Positions 49,232-57,839 of a stretch of 64,000 nucleotides of DNA are shown piece by piece. The first letter of the stretch is position 1, and every line of letters begins with the position of its first letter. Source of the stretch: Schleiferilactobacillus harbinensis DSM 16991 (GTDB taxonomy: Bacteria; Bacillota; Bacilli; Lactobacillales; Lactobacillaceae); the NCBI RefSeq assembly GCF_000425885.1, contig NZ_AUEH01000010.1, forward strand, positions 1 through 64,000, given 5' to 3'. The notes beneath the pieces are model-generated. The model had not been told where the DNA came from. It saw nothing but the letters and a program-made list of their open reading frames with translations, and did not search any database. The position numbers and the translations under genes are program-made.

Positions 49232-50512
49232 TTAGTCTAAGTCGACGCTGTCTGGGAAGGTGGCAATCTTCGCTTGGTCGCCCAATTCTTCCTCGATCCG
49301 CAGCAATTCGTTGTACTTGGCTAACCGTTCACCCCGGGCCGGTGCACCAGCCTTGAGCTGCTCCGCGTGCATGGCGACGGAGAAGTCGGCGATGAAGTCG
49401 TCCGTGGTTTCACCAGACCGGTGGGACACCATGACGGTGCAGTTATTCTTCCGGGCCAAACGAATGGCTTCCATCGTTTCGCTCACAGTCCCGATTTGGT
49501 TCAGCTTGATCAGGAAGGACGTGGCCAGGCCGGCCTTGATGGCCTTGCGGATCAGAGTCGGGTTCGTGCAGACATTATCGTCGGTGACGATTTGGACCCG
49601 ATCCTTGTTCTTTTGCGTGAACTTAGCGAAGTTGTCCCAATCGTTTTCACCAAACGGATCTTCGATAGAGACAATGGCCGGATACTTCTTCAGCAAGTCT
49701 TCGTAATAAGCCGCCATCTCATCGGCAGAACGCTTCTTGCCTTCAAACAAGTACGTGCCATCCTTTTGGGCAAAGCTGGAGGCCGCGGCATCAAAGGCAA
49801 TGCCGATTTCCTTCCGCGGTTCATAACCGGCACCTTTGATGGCCTTGACCAGCTCTTGAATCGCCGCTTCATCAGAAGGCAGGTTCGGCGCAAAGCCGCC
49901 TTCATCACCTAAGCCGGTGGACAAGCCTTCCTTTTCAAAGTTGGCTTGCAGTTGATGATACACGTTGACGATCTTTTCAAAGCCATCCCGGAAGTTCTTC
50001 CGCTCGATGGGCGTGATCATGAATTCCTGGATGTCGATATCGTTGTCGGCGTGTTCCCCGCCGTTGATGACGTTGTGGAAGGTTTGCGGCAATTCTAGAT
50101 CGACCCCGCCTAAGTAGCGATACAACGGTTCGTGCAGCGAATCCGCCGCGGCCCGGGCCACGCCCATGGACGCACCCAGAATGGCGTTGGCACCTAGGCG
50201 GCCCTTGTTCGGTGTGCCGTCGAGTTCAATCAAAATATGGTCGATCTCCGCTTGGTTGAAGGGTGAAACGCCTTGCAGCCGCTTGTTGATCTCGCCGTTG
50301 ACGTTGGCCACGGCCTTTAACACGCCCTTGCCGCCAAGCCGGCTGCCGCCGTCCCGTAATTCCACGGCTTCATTTTCACCCGTGGACTTGCCGGAGGGTA
50401 CCCCCGCACGGCCAAAGCCGCCATCGCTCAAATGGACATCCACTTCCACAGTGGGATTGCCCCGAGAATCAAAAATTTCGCGTCCATGGACCTGACTAAT
50501 CGTAACTGCCAT
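49232..50512 (-). CDS. eno: Enolase
   Basis: A 426-residue glycolytic enzyme that turns 2-phosphoglycerate into phosphoenolpyruvate. Seen: GREIFDSRGNPTVE (N-terminal), GASMGVARAAADS, NVINGGEHADN, the acid DEGGFAPNL (about 205-213), metal ligands in VSIEDPFGE and TDDNVCTN, and the catalytic Lys/His segment LIKLNQIG...MVSHRSGETTD. Enolase is the classic target of fluoride, which together with phosphate and Mg2+ inhibits it. ATG 50512 follows AAAGGAAG by nine bases. The gene has a fluoride-riboswitch-like leader and no gapA-pgk-tpi neighbours, so it is regulated separately from the usual glycolytic operon. Confidence 0.96.
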   Translation of the reverse strand: MAVTISQVHGREIFDSRGNPTVEVDVHLSDGGFGRAGVPSGKSTGENEAVELRDGGSRLGGKGVLKAVANVNGEINKRLQGVSPFNQAEIDHILIELDGTPNKGRLGANAILGASMGVARAAADSLHEPLYRYLGGVDLELPQTFHNVINGGEHADNDIDIQEFMITPIERKNFRDGFEKIVNVYHQLQANFEKEGLSTGLGDEGGFAPNLPSDEAAIQELVKAIKGAGYEPRKEIGIAFDAAASSFAQKDGTYLFEGKKRSADEMAAYYEDLLKKYPAIVSIEDPFGENDWDNFAKFTQKNKDRVQIVTDDNVCTNPTLIRKAIKAGLATSFLIKLNQIGTVSETMEAIRLARKNNCTVMVSHRSGETTDDFIADFSVAMHAEQLKAGAPARGERLAKYNELLRIEEELGDQAKIATFPDSVDLD

Positions 50513-50540
50513 CACCAAAAACTTCCTTTCCAAATTATGT

Positions 50541-50657
50541 AAAAAGGCGCCCACAATAACCCGCTCGCAGCGGAATATTGTAGGCGTCATTAATTACATA
50601 CTGTAATGTTTGTGCGGTATGCAGAAAACCTGCTTACCCCTGGCGAACGTCATCGCC
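50541..50657 (-). ncRNA. Fluoride riboswitch (crcB motif) with terminator, upstream of enolase
   Basis: On the minus strand GGCGATGACGTTCGCC (50657-50642) opens the aptamer and TTAATGACGCCTAC (50591-50578) closes it, both like the crcB motif. Between them lie the stem GCAGG/CTGC and ATTAC/GTAAT. The 3' strand GACGCCTACAATA is also the left arm of a terminator whose right arm is TATTGTGGGCGCC, followed by five T (50545-50541). This is the same design as the copy before crcB, with 13 of 16 or more identical bases at each end but a much shorter middle. Confidence 0.75.
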
Positions 50658-50677
50658 TATTCACTTATTACACTTCA

Positions 50678-50706
50678 GGTATAACATACTCGACTCAGAA
50701 CGCCAA
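50678..50706 (-). promoter_or_regulatory. Promoter of enolase
   Basis: On the minus strand TTGGCG (50706-50701), 17-base spacer, TATACC (50683-50678), just upstream of the riboswitch. Confidence 0.45.
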
Positions 50707-50714
50707 GAAAATTT

Positions 50715-51449
50715 TCAGAAATCGGCCAGGCGGAATTCTTTAGCCGGCCGCCCCGGCCCTGGTTGGGGGCGTGACCCCGCGGGCGTGAGCAGTTTCTTGT
50801 GGTTGCGTAAGAAATTGGAGTTGTCCGGCTCCGATTGGCCGAATTGGGCAAAAATATGGCGAGCCTGCTTCAGGGTGAACGTCGGGCCCAAAATCAACAG
50901 GATCGTGGGCTGATAGTCCAACTTATTGGCGATTCGCTGGCAGGCCACCGTCAAGATCCAGTTGTGGTCAAAAGCCAGACCGGTGGTGGGGGTCTGATCC
51001 CGCAGATACTCATCCGCCGCCAAGGTGGTAAACTGCTGCCCTGCCCGGCTGAACCGGAAGCGGCCATTGGTCTGGGGCGTCAAAGCAAACCAAGCCGCCG
51101 CCAAGGCCCCGGGCCCGGGCGTCAGTTCCGGCAATTGGGGCAGAAAAATCATGTAGCTCAAAGACAGCGCCCGCTCCCCTGGGGCCCGGTCCGGCGCCGT
51201 AAAGGTGGCCAGCTGCTCGGCGTGGAATGCCGACAGATCCAAGCCGATTTTTTCCCGAATCAACCGCAGGGCGGCTTCATGGGCACTTTCATGGACGCGC
51301 ATCGCCGTCTCCGGCAAGGCCCAGAAATTTTGAAACGGCTGGTCAGCACGCTTGATCAATAACACATTGACCTGCTGGGTTGTCTGGTCAAAGCCCCAGA
51401 CAATATCGGTCACTGTGATCAAGGGTCGTTCTAAAACAATGTTGGCCAA
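50715..51449 (-). CDS. NrtR-like Nudix-related transcriptional regulator
   Basis: A 244-residue protein. The N-terminal Nudix-like fold (about 10-140) has a degenerate Nudix box (PETAMRVHESAHEAALRLIR, lacking the REUXEE acids), so hydrolysis is unlikely. The C-terminal winged helix (about 160-240: FTLKQARHIFAQFG, NSNFLRNHKKLL, GPGRPAKEFRL) is the NrtR DNA-binding form with its GRPA motif. NrtR proteins repress NAD-related genes and sense ADP-ribose; related ones sense other sugars. TTG 51449 is eight bases after AAAGGAGG. A longer frame to 51533 is made of repeat sequence and rejected. Confidence 0.82.
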   Translation of the reverse strand: MANIVLERPLITVTDIVWGFDQTTQQVNVLLIKRADQPFQNFWALPETAMRVHESAHEAALRLIREKIGLDLSAFHAEQLATFTAPDRAPGERALSLSYMIFLPQLPELTPGPGALAAAWFALTPQTNGRFRFSRAGQQFTTLAADEYLRDQTPTTGLAFDHNWILTVACQRIANKLDYQPTILLILGPTFTLKQARHIFAQFGQSEPDNSNFLRNHKKLLTPAGSRPQPGPGRPAKEFRLADF

Positions 51450-51475
51450 TCGGTGCTCCTCCTTTCGACGCGAAA

Positions 51476-51730
51476 GGGACTGGGACAAAACTCCTTCTGC
51501 TACGCCGTGCCAATGCTCCGCAACCTCCGGCAAAATTGGGCTGGCGACACGAAGTTAGTGCGTCAGCTAGTGGTGACGGCGCTTTGAGCCCGCGAAAACC
51601 GCGGGCTCAAAGTCGCCTAACCACATCAGCAGCAAAGCCGCTGTGTGGTTTCCACCACTGAGCCCATTTGCCTCCGGTTGCTACGCATTGGCACTAGTTG
51701 CGTGTGAAATTGGAGTTATATCCCCGTCCC
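51476..51730. repeat. Fold-back intergenic repeat (MITE-like) of about 255 bases
   Basis: The ends 51476-51494 and 51712-51730 are inverted copies (16 of 19 bases; GGGACTGGGACAAAACTCC at the left). The next 45 or so bases on each side are also inverted copies with small gaps, and the centre is a perfect 13-base hairpin (51582-51594 with 51600-51612, core GAGCCCGCG). The whole is therefore one long imperfect palindrome. Similar CTGGGACAAAACTC ends are known to me from intergenic repeats of lactobacilli. No coding content. Confidence 0.75.
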
Positions 51731-51744
51731 TATATTGCACGTAT

Positions 51745-52716
51745 TTACGCCTTTGCGAAATTCAGATCAACGCCGCTAATCACCAGCCGCTTGGCCAGAT
51801 CTGTATCCTGGAAGACCTGCACACGATTTTCCTGCACATAACCCACGGCCTCATCCTCATCTTCCGGGAAATGGCCGGTGGTGACAAACCACTTGATGAC
51901 CGCCATGGCGTCGTACCCTTCAAAAGTGGTGTATTGGAACCCGACCAGCTCTTGAATTCCGGCTTCCGGTACGGTGCCGGAATACTGTTGGGCATGGACC
52001 AGAATCACCGCGCCGACATTGCGGAAGACACCCAAAATATCAACGGGGGTCTCATCTTCATTAGGATCAGCGGCTGGATAGCGCACCTCATCCGCACCCA
52101 TGGCACGTAAATAGCGGCCCACGATCTCCGTGAACTGCGCCGGGTGCAATCCCTGCAGCGTCTCTTGTACAGCCGCCACGGCGGCCGCGGCCGGTTCGGG
52201 CACCGTGGTGTCCTGCCCAGCGACTAACCCATCAATATCCTGGGTCGCCTGGCCGGACAGCATCAAGTCCGTCCCGCGAAACCGCATCGCGTCGGTCAAA
52301 GCAGCGCCCACTGCCCCCTTGGGATCGTTCACCAGCAATTTGACTGGCACGGTGAAGCCGACATCATGTTCCCGCGCCACGGTCGGCACCACCTCCGGCG
52401 CGCCTGTGACCCGATAGATGGCAAATCCGGTATGGGTAGGCACAACCACCGTATCATTCGATTCTAACTGGAGAAAATAATACAACCAGTGGCTGCGGGT
52501 CCGGGTCGCCCAGGGCAGCCCCATCTTGTGGCCCAGGGCCGCGAAGTATACGGCAAAATCCGCCTTGGCCATAGTCCGAGCATGCCCGATGAGGGTGTCG
52601 CCCTCCCCTGCCAAAACAAAAGCGGCATAGCCAATCGATAACTTGTTTTCTTCCTCCAATAATCGGATCTGCATGGCAGCCGATGTTTGGTTGTAAATTC
52701 GATGCAACAGGTACAC
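51745..52716 (-). CDS. Mrr-like restriction-endonuclease-fold protein, catalytic residues altered
   Basis: A 323-residue protein. The N-terminal part (about 15-115) ends in the strand pattern DTVVVPTHTGFAIYRVTG, like a PUA/EVE-type barrel. The C-terminal part (about 192-290) follows the Mrr nuclease fold: LHPAQFTEIVGRYLRAMGAD, then Asp in TPVDILGVF and the strand VILVHAQQYSG. In active Mrr enzymes the last motif is Q-x-K; here it is H-A-Q, so the catalytic Lys is gone. It may bind rather than cut modified or damaged DNA. The start is GTG 52716 with AAGGAGGGG upstream. No methyltransferase is adjacent. Confidence 0.65.
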   Translation of the reverse strand: MYLLHRIYNQTSAAMQIRLLEEENKLSIGYAAFVLAGEGDTLIGHARTMAKADFAVYFAALGHKMGLPWATRTRSHWLYYFLQLESNDTVVVPTHTGFAIYRVTGAPEVVPTVAREHDVGFTVPVKLLVNDPKGAVGAALTDAMRFRGTDLMLSGQATQDIDGLVAGQDTTVPEPAAAAVAAVQETLQGLHPAQFTEIVGRYLRAMGADEVRYPAADPNEDETPVDILGVFRNVGAVILVHAQQYSGTVPEAGIQELVGFQYTTFEGYDAMAVIKWFVTTGHFPEDEDEAVGYVQENRVQVFQDTDLAKRLVISGVDLNFAKA

Positions 52717-52789
52717 GCGACGACCCCTCCTTCGTCAATTCAACGCTGTAACGCTTTCTATCATTATAACAGAGTCACCAGCGAACTTG

Positions 52790-54409
52790 TCACTTCTCAA
52801 CAGTTAATTGCCCATCGGCCAAGCGCCATACGACATCACAGAAGCCCAGCGTTTCTTCCCGGTGGGTGATCATCAGGACCATCCCAGGGTAGTAATCCCG
52901 AATGCTATTGAGAATGATCTGTTCATTGATCACATCCAGATTGCTGGTTGGTTCGTCTAGAATCAGTAATGATGAGGGGTGCAGAAAGGCCCGGGCCAAG
53001 GCCAGCCGCTGCTGTTCGCCGGCAGACAGACCGCTGTCCGCATTCAAGACGGTATCCAAGCCCATGGGCATCCGGTCAATGCGCTCGGTGAGTTTCACCT
53101 GGGCAAGGACCCGCTTGATTGCGTCCCCGGTCAGGTTCTTTGCCCCTAATTGCAAGTTTTCGCGCACTGTGGCGTGGAAAATCTGGGCCCGCTGGGGCAA
53201 ATAATTAATTTCCTGCCACACCGTCGCCGTCTGCCAATCGGCCGCATCCACGCCGTTGATGGCAATCGTCCCTTTTGGTGCCGGGTACCATTTCATCAGC
53301 AACTTGGCCAGAGTCGATTTGCCAGCGCCGCTGACGCCGACGATACCGCCAATCTGGCCTTGCCGCAGCTGCAAACTCACATCTTGCAAGACCGTCTGGG
53401 CCCGATTGGGATAAGCGTAGGTCAAATGATCCACCTGCACGTCCGCAATGTTGTCCGTCAGCGCCTGAGTACCATCTGTCTGATTCGGTTCCGGTGTATC
53501 CAACAGAACAAACACCCGCTTGGTGGCCCCCAGTCCTTTACTCAAGCTGTCTGGCAAATTAGCCAACGCCAGGAGGGGCCGAAAATCAAAGGGAAACGCC
53601 AAAAGAAGCGGCAAGACCGCCAGCGAAAAGTGCGTGCGGACACCCAGCCAAGCAGCCAGCGCCAGCCAGGTGCCAATGATGACCAGCCAGGCCAATTGAC
53701 CCTTTTGGCCGTTCAAAACACCCACCGCTTGCTGAGCCGGGCCTTCCTGTTGATACTGGGCATCCACGGCAGCCATTTTCTGACCGGCGGCGTGCAGTTG
53801 GAGCAAGGCATCCCGACCGCGCACCGCCTCCAGCATCTGCTGTTGGGTCTCGCCCTGTACTTGGGCCAAGCGGGCATTGGCGGTACGCAGCCGGCGGTAC
53901 CGGTATAACGGCAAAACACCGCCGACCAGTATACTAGCCGCCAACACCAGCAGCCCAGCCACCAGATCGTACCAGGCGTATGTCACAGCCAGTACCAGCG
54001 TGAAGGTCGCACCGATGGCAATCGGCACAATGGTATGGGCATAGAATACTTCCATCGCCTCAATATCATCGCCTACGGCTTTCAGCAGATCCCCGGAGCG
54101 CTGATTATCCAGTCCCGCCGGGGCCAGGCGCTGCACCTTGGCGTACACGACGTTGCGCAGATCGGCCAGGGCCTTGAACGCCACATAGTGCCCCGCGTAT
54201 TGCTCGGCAAAGGCACCGATCGCCGCGATGAGGATGCCGCCGATCAGCCACCAGAGCAGCGGGCGGACACTTTGGCTGCCGCTGATGAACAGGCGCCCGG
54301 CCTGCCAAGCCACGAAGACCTGACCAAGCTCAGCAATCAGCCCAGCAAACCAGCTGAAAATCAAAACGGGCACGAGATAGCCCACGTACGTTAACATGCG
54401 TCGAATCAT
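52790..54409 (-). CDS. cydC: ABC exporter subunit CydC-like
   Basis: A 539-residue half-transporter: six helices at about 10-300 and an ATPase at about 325-539 with GVSGAGKST, LSAGEQQR, LLILDEPTSNLD and the switch His in MITHREET. With CydD it exports cysteine and glutathione, or in recent work carries haem-related cargo, and is needed for cytochrome bd assembly where that oxidase exists. ATG 54409 overlaps the cydD stop (ATGA) and follows GGAGG. cydAB are not in the window, though they normally precede cydCD. Confidence 0.85.
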   Translation of the reverse strand: MIRRMLTYVGYLVPVLIFSWFAGLIAELGQVFVAWQAGRLFISGSQSVRPLLWWLIGGILIAAIGAFAEQYAGHYVAFKALADLRNVVYAKVQRLAPAGLDNQRSGDLLKAVGDDIEAMEVFYAHTIVPIAIGATFTLVLAVTYAWYDLVAGLLVLAASILVGGVLPLYRYRRLRTANARLAQVQGETQQQMLEAVRGRDALLQLHAAGQKMAAVDAQYQQEGPAQQAVGVLNGQKGQLAWLVIIGTWLALAAWLGVRTHFSLAVLPLLLAFPFDFRPLLALANLPDSLSKGLGATKRVFVLLDTPEPNQTDGTQALTDNIADVQVDHLTYAYPNRAQTVLQDVSLQLRQGQIGGIVGVSGAGKSTLAKLLMKWYPAPKGTIAINGVDAADWQTATVWQEINYLPQRAQIFHATVRENLQLGAKNLTGDAIKRVLAQVKLTERIDRMPMGLDTVLNADSGLSAGEQQRLALARAFLHPSSLLILDEPTSNLDVINEQIILNSIRDYYPGMVLMITHREETLGFCDVVWRLADGQLTVEK

Positions 54410-56112
54410 CCCGCCGCCTCCAATTCCTTTTGCGTATCTAATAACCGGCGGAAGGCAGCGTTGTCCACAGCCAATACCCGTTTCGTCCCGCTGGTGATTT
54501 GACCGTCCGCTAGGAAGTAAATCACATCCAGCTGATCGATCGCCCGCCATTCATGGGTGATACACAGCACAATGGCCCGCTGGCTCAGCTGCTTGATCGC
54601 GGCCATAATGATTTGGGCATTCATTGCATCAATATTGGCCGTCACTTCATCGAAAATATAAATGTCTTTATGCATTAATAAGAGCCGGGCAAAGGCAATC
54701 TGCTGACGCTGCCCCGGTGACAGAAAACGACCGTCTTCACCGATTTGCGTTTGCAGGCCCGCCGGCAAGTCTGCCGCGAATTGGCATAGCCCGAGCTTTG
54801 TTACCTGGGCCCACCAATCCGGCTGGTCAGCCGCACCCAATGCAATATTTTCAGCAATCGTCCCCGAAAACAAATACGGCCGATCATCCAAATAACCCAC
54901 ATGGTTCAGCCAATCCGCCCGGGAAAAAGCAGCGGCATTGCGCCGGTCAAAAGTGACTTTGCCCTGGACGAGGGCTAACTGACCGCGCAGGACCTGAGCA
55001 AACGTACTCTTGCCAGTGCCGTTTTCCCCCACCAGCCCGTACAGCTGACCAGGCTGCAGCGTCAGCGACACATCGGACCAGAGGCGCGGACCGTCAGCGT
55101 AGCCAAATGCGGCATTATGGAAATGCACTGTCTTGATGGTCCCCCGGAAGGTGCCGCGGGTCTCATCCCCAGGAGTCTCCTGACCAGCCGCGATGATTCG
55201 AAAAATATTGGCTAAAGCCGGCCGGGTACTCATGACAATATGGAAGAAATACCCCAGCTGCCGCTCGGCCACCAGCAATTGCGCCAACAGCAGCCACAGC
55301 ACGCTGGCTTGGACTAAGGTCAAGCGGCCGGCCTGCAACGGTCCCCACAGGACAAACGCGCCCGCGCCCATGCCGGCGAAAACGAGCCCGTTCAGAATGA
55401 ACAGGGATTGCAGCTGATACTTCAGCAGCGCCATGGTCTTCCCGCGGAAAAACTCCGCATCCTTAGCGAAACGCTCCCGGTACCGTTTGGCCGCGCCGTA
55501 CATCACCAGCGTGCTCATGCCGCCCAGATCATCCAGAAAGCGGCTGCCCAGCTGGACAAAGCTTTGCAAATATTGGCGATTAATGTTGGGGCTGATCTTT
55601 TGCAGCAGCATCATCCCCACGCCCATCAACAGGAAACAGGCGATGGGCAGCAGCGGCAGCCAGCTGTGCCAGGCGATTGCCAGACTGATCAGCAGCAAAT
55701 AGGACAAGCCGCTGGCAAACAAACCGGGGAAAAAGGTGCCATAAAAGGCATCCAGCCGGTTAATACCGCCGAGATCCCGCTGAATCACCTTGTTGCTGGT
55801 GAAGTCACCGCTGGCGGTCATTTGGGGCGAAAAAAGGCCCTGCAAATAATCCCGGCGAATCTCCCGTTTGGCTAGAACACTCCACTTTTGGACCCGCTTC
55901 TGGGCCCCGGGCAATAGACTATAAAGCCCCCAGGCAATTAACAACGCCAGGGGCAGTACCCCGCTCCACCAAGTTAGGCGGCGGGTCATATACCAATAGA
56001 GAATACCGCCGCCGGTGAGGACGGGCAATACAAGCAGCAGCCATTCATTGACCGCTTGCTGCAGGGCACCGCCTAATCCAGCGCGGCCGTATCGAAACAA
56101 TTGCTTGAACAT
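54406..56112 (-). CDS. cydD: ABC exporter subunit CydD-like
   Basis: A 568-residue half-transporter. The block FLDDLGGMSTLVMYG (about 195-210) is the CydD counterpart of FLDxLxGLxTLKxFG. The ATPase holds GENGTGKST, LSPGQRQQ, IYIFDEVTANID and the switch His in CITHEWRA. ATG 56112 is taken for AAGGAG seven bases upstream. It heads a two-gene operon with cydC, and its gene is not preceded by cydAB. If no bd oxidase is encoded elsewhere, the pair would serve thiol export only. Confidence 0.85.
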   Translation of the reverse strand: MFKQLFRYGRAGLGGALQQAVNEWLLLVLPVLTGGGILYWYMTRRLTWWSGVLPLALLIAWGLYSLLPGAQKRVQKWSVLAKREIRRDYLQGLFSPQMTASGDFTSNKVIQRDLGGINRLDAFYGTFFPGLFASGLSYLLLISLAIAWHSWLPLLPIACFLLMGVGMMLLQKISPNINRQYLQSFVQLGSRFLDDLGGMSTLVMYGAAKRYRERFAKDAEFFRGKTMALLKYQLQSLFILNGLVFAGMGAGAFVLWGPLQAGRLTLVQASVLWLLLAQLLVAERQLGYFFHIVMSTRPALANIFRIIAAGQETPGDETRGTFRGTIKTVHFHNAAFGYADGPRLWSDVSLTLQPGQLYGLVGENGTGKSTFAQVLRGQLALVQGKVTFDRRNAAAFSRADWLNHVGYLDDRPYLFSGTIAENIALGAADQPDWWAQVTKLGLCQFAADLPAGLQTQIGEDGRFLSPGQRQQIAFARLLLMHKDIYIFDEVTANIDAMNAQIIMAAIKQLSQRAIVLCITHEWRAIDQLDVIYFLADGQITSGTKRVLAVDNAAFRRLLDTQKELEAAG

Positions 56113-56405
56113 GGGCCAACTCCTTATGTTTATTGACACCATTGTACCGTCCAGAACGAGATGTGCAAGAGAACATACCAAATGAGCATATGAGCATACA
56201 TGAGTATGTTAATCGCAACCAGCAAAATGGCGTCTCTTCGCACGGAAAAGACGCCAGCTACGTATCGGCTTCGAAACCCACTTTGAGTTCAAATATTTAA
56301 TGCCTATTCATTTATAGTGAAGCATAGTCAGGGGATGAGCGAAAGCACTTCTGAAATTTTTGTATAAAAAACACACCATTAATTGATGTGCTTAGACAAC
56401 ACAGT

Positions 56406-57839
56406 TTAAACTCGCACCAGCCGATTCTGTTCCCGGAAAGTCCGGGGCGATACGCCAACCTGCTTTTTAAACACCTTGTAAAAATAACCGTTATTCTGAT
56501 AGCCCACTGTCTCCGCAATCAAACCAATGTCCAACTGACCCTGGCGCAGCAGAACCTTAGCCTGGGTAATCCGCCAGTCAGCCAGATATTGGGAAAAGGT
56601 CTGGCCGGTTTCCTTCTTGAACAATTGGCCCAAATATACCGGATTCAAATGCAGCCGCTCAGCAATATCGGTCAGCTGCAACGGCCGAGCGTAATACTGC
56701 TTGACCAGTGACCGCATGGTTTGAACACTGTCTGAATAACGGGTGTCCGTGACCGCCGCCGCAGCATCCAGCGCCTCCAGCAGCAGGTCATGCAGGCTCG
56801 CCAGCGTGGGGGCAGTATTGATTTGATGCACCCGCTCATCATCATCGGGATTGACGGCCATCAAAAACACCAGCGCCAATTGCCGGACATAGGGCACCGC
56901 GACCGGATCGCGACGAATTCGGGCATTCAACGCCAGCAAGGCCCGGTGCATTTCAGCCGGGGCCATGCCCCGCAACTGTTCCGCCACCTCGTCCAAACTC
57001 GGCTCCTGGGGCAGCGATTCGGTGGGCAGGACCACCAGCCCGGCGGCCAATTCGTAGAAATACGCCTGCTCCACCGCCTGCTGCATCGTCACATACAGCG
57101 CGTGAACTTGGCTGAGAAAGGTGGTGGGCTGACTAATTAAGATCGGCCGCTGCTGGGAACCGACGACCCGGGGCAGCATGCTGGTCCAGTAGCGGACATG
57201 GGCACTGTCACCCCGCAGCAGGATAATTGCATCCTGACCAGACCAGAAATAGCCCACCACCGGCGGTGATTGGGCCAAAAAGTCAGCCAGCACCGCCCGC
57301 TCCGGCCGCAGCACCGCCACGACCCGGACCTGTTCAGCCAGCGTGTCTTCCGTTAATTCCAACGCGGCTACGGTTGCACTATCCTGATGTCCCGTCGCCA
57401 CCGTCAGCAAGTGCTGCACCTGCTGCTGGCGCGCCAGCAAAGTGTCCTGGGCCCGCTCAGCCTGCTTGGTCAATTGCTTCTTAGCTTTCGCCAACGCTGC
57501 CGTGAGTTCATCGGGATCCACCGGCTTGCGCAAATAATCCAGTGCGCCATTTTGCAAACCTGCCCGGACATAAGCAAAGTCGCCATAGCCGGACAGTACG
57601 ATAATGGCGATGTTCGGCTGCACCTGACGGACCTGACTAATAAAGTCCGGCCCGGCAATGGTGGGCATGTTCATATCCGTGATCAGCAGCTGCGGCTGTT
57701 CATGGCGCACAAAACTCAGCGCCCCCGCCGGGTCTTGAAACGTACCAGTAATCTGAAATCCCAAATCCTCCCAGTCAATCAATTTCTGCAACCCCCGCAG
57801 AATCATAAACTCATCATCGACCAGGATCGTGGCGATCAT
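56406..57839 (-). CDS. YesN-type response regulator with AraC DNA-binding domain
   Basis: A 477-residue regulator. Receiver domain at 1-120 with D8-D9, phospho-acceptor D55 in LLITDMNMPT and Lys in LRKPVDPDEL. A long middle part (about 130-370) has no recognised fold. The C-terminal AraC domain (about 380-475) reads LTDIAERLHLNPVYLGQLFK and IGLIAETVGYQNNGYFYKVF. It works with the kinase whose gene overlaps it by 26 bases, probably to switch on the sugar ABC operon next door. Confidence 0.92.
   Translation of the reverse strand: MIATILVDDEFMILRGLQKLIDWEDLGFQITGTFQDPAGALSFVRHEQPQLLITDMNMPTIAGPDFISQVRQVQPNIAIIVLSGYGDFAYVRAGLQNGALDYLRKPVDPDELTAALAKAKKQLTKQAERAQDTLLARQQQVQHLLTVATGHQDSATVAALELTEDTLAEQVRVVAVLRPERAVLADFLAQSPPVVGYFWSGQDAIILLRGDSAHVRYWTSMLPRVVGSQQRPILISQPTTFLSQVHALYVTMQQAVEQAYFYELAAGLVVLPTESLPQEPSLDEVAEQLRGMAPAEMHRALLALNARIRRDPVAVPYVRQLALVFLMAVNPDDDERVHQINTAPTLASLHDLLLEALDAAAAVTDTRYSDSVQTMRSLVKQYYARPLQLTDIAERLHLNPVYLGQLFKKETGQTFSQYLADWRITQAKVLLRQGQLDIGLIAETVGYQNNGYFYKVFKKQVGVSPRTFREQNRLVRV

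Noticed and set aside
51450-51533. Upstream extension of the NrtR-like protein
   Set aside because: The extra 28 codons lie in the fold-back repeat, while a TTG with an ideal ribosome binding site fits the family's N-terminus.
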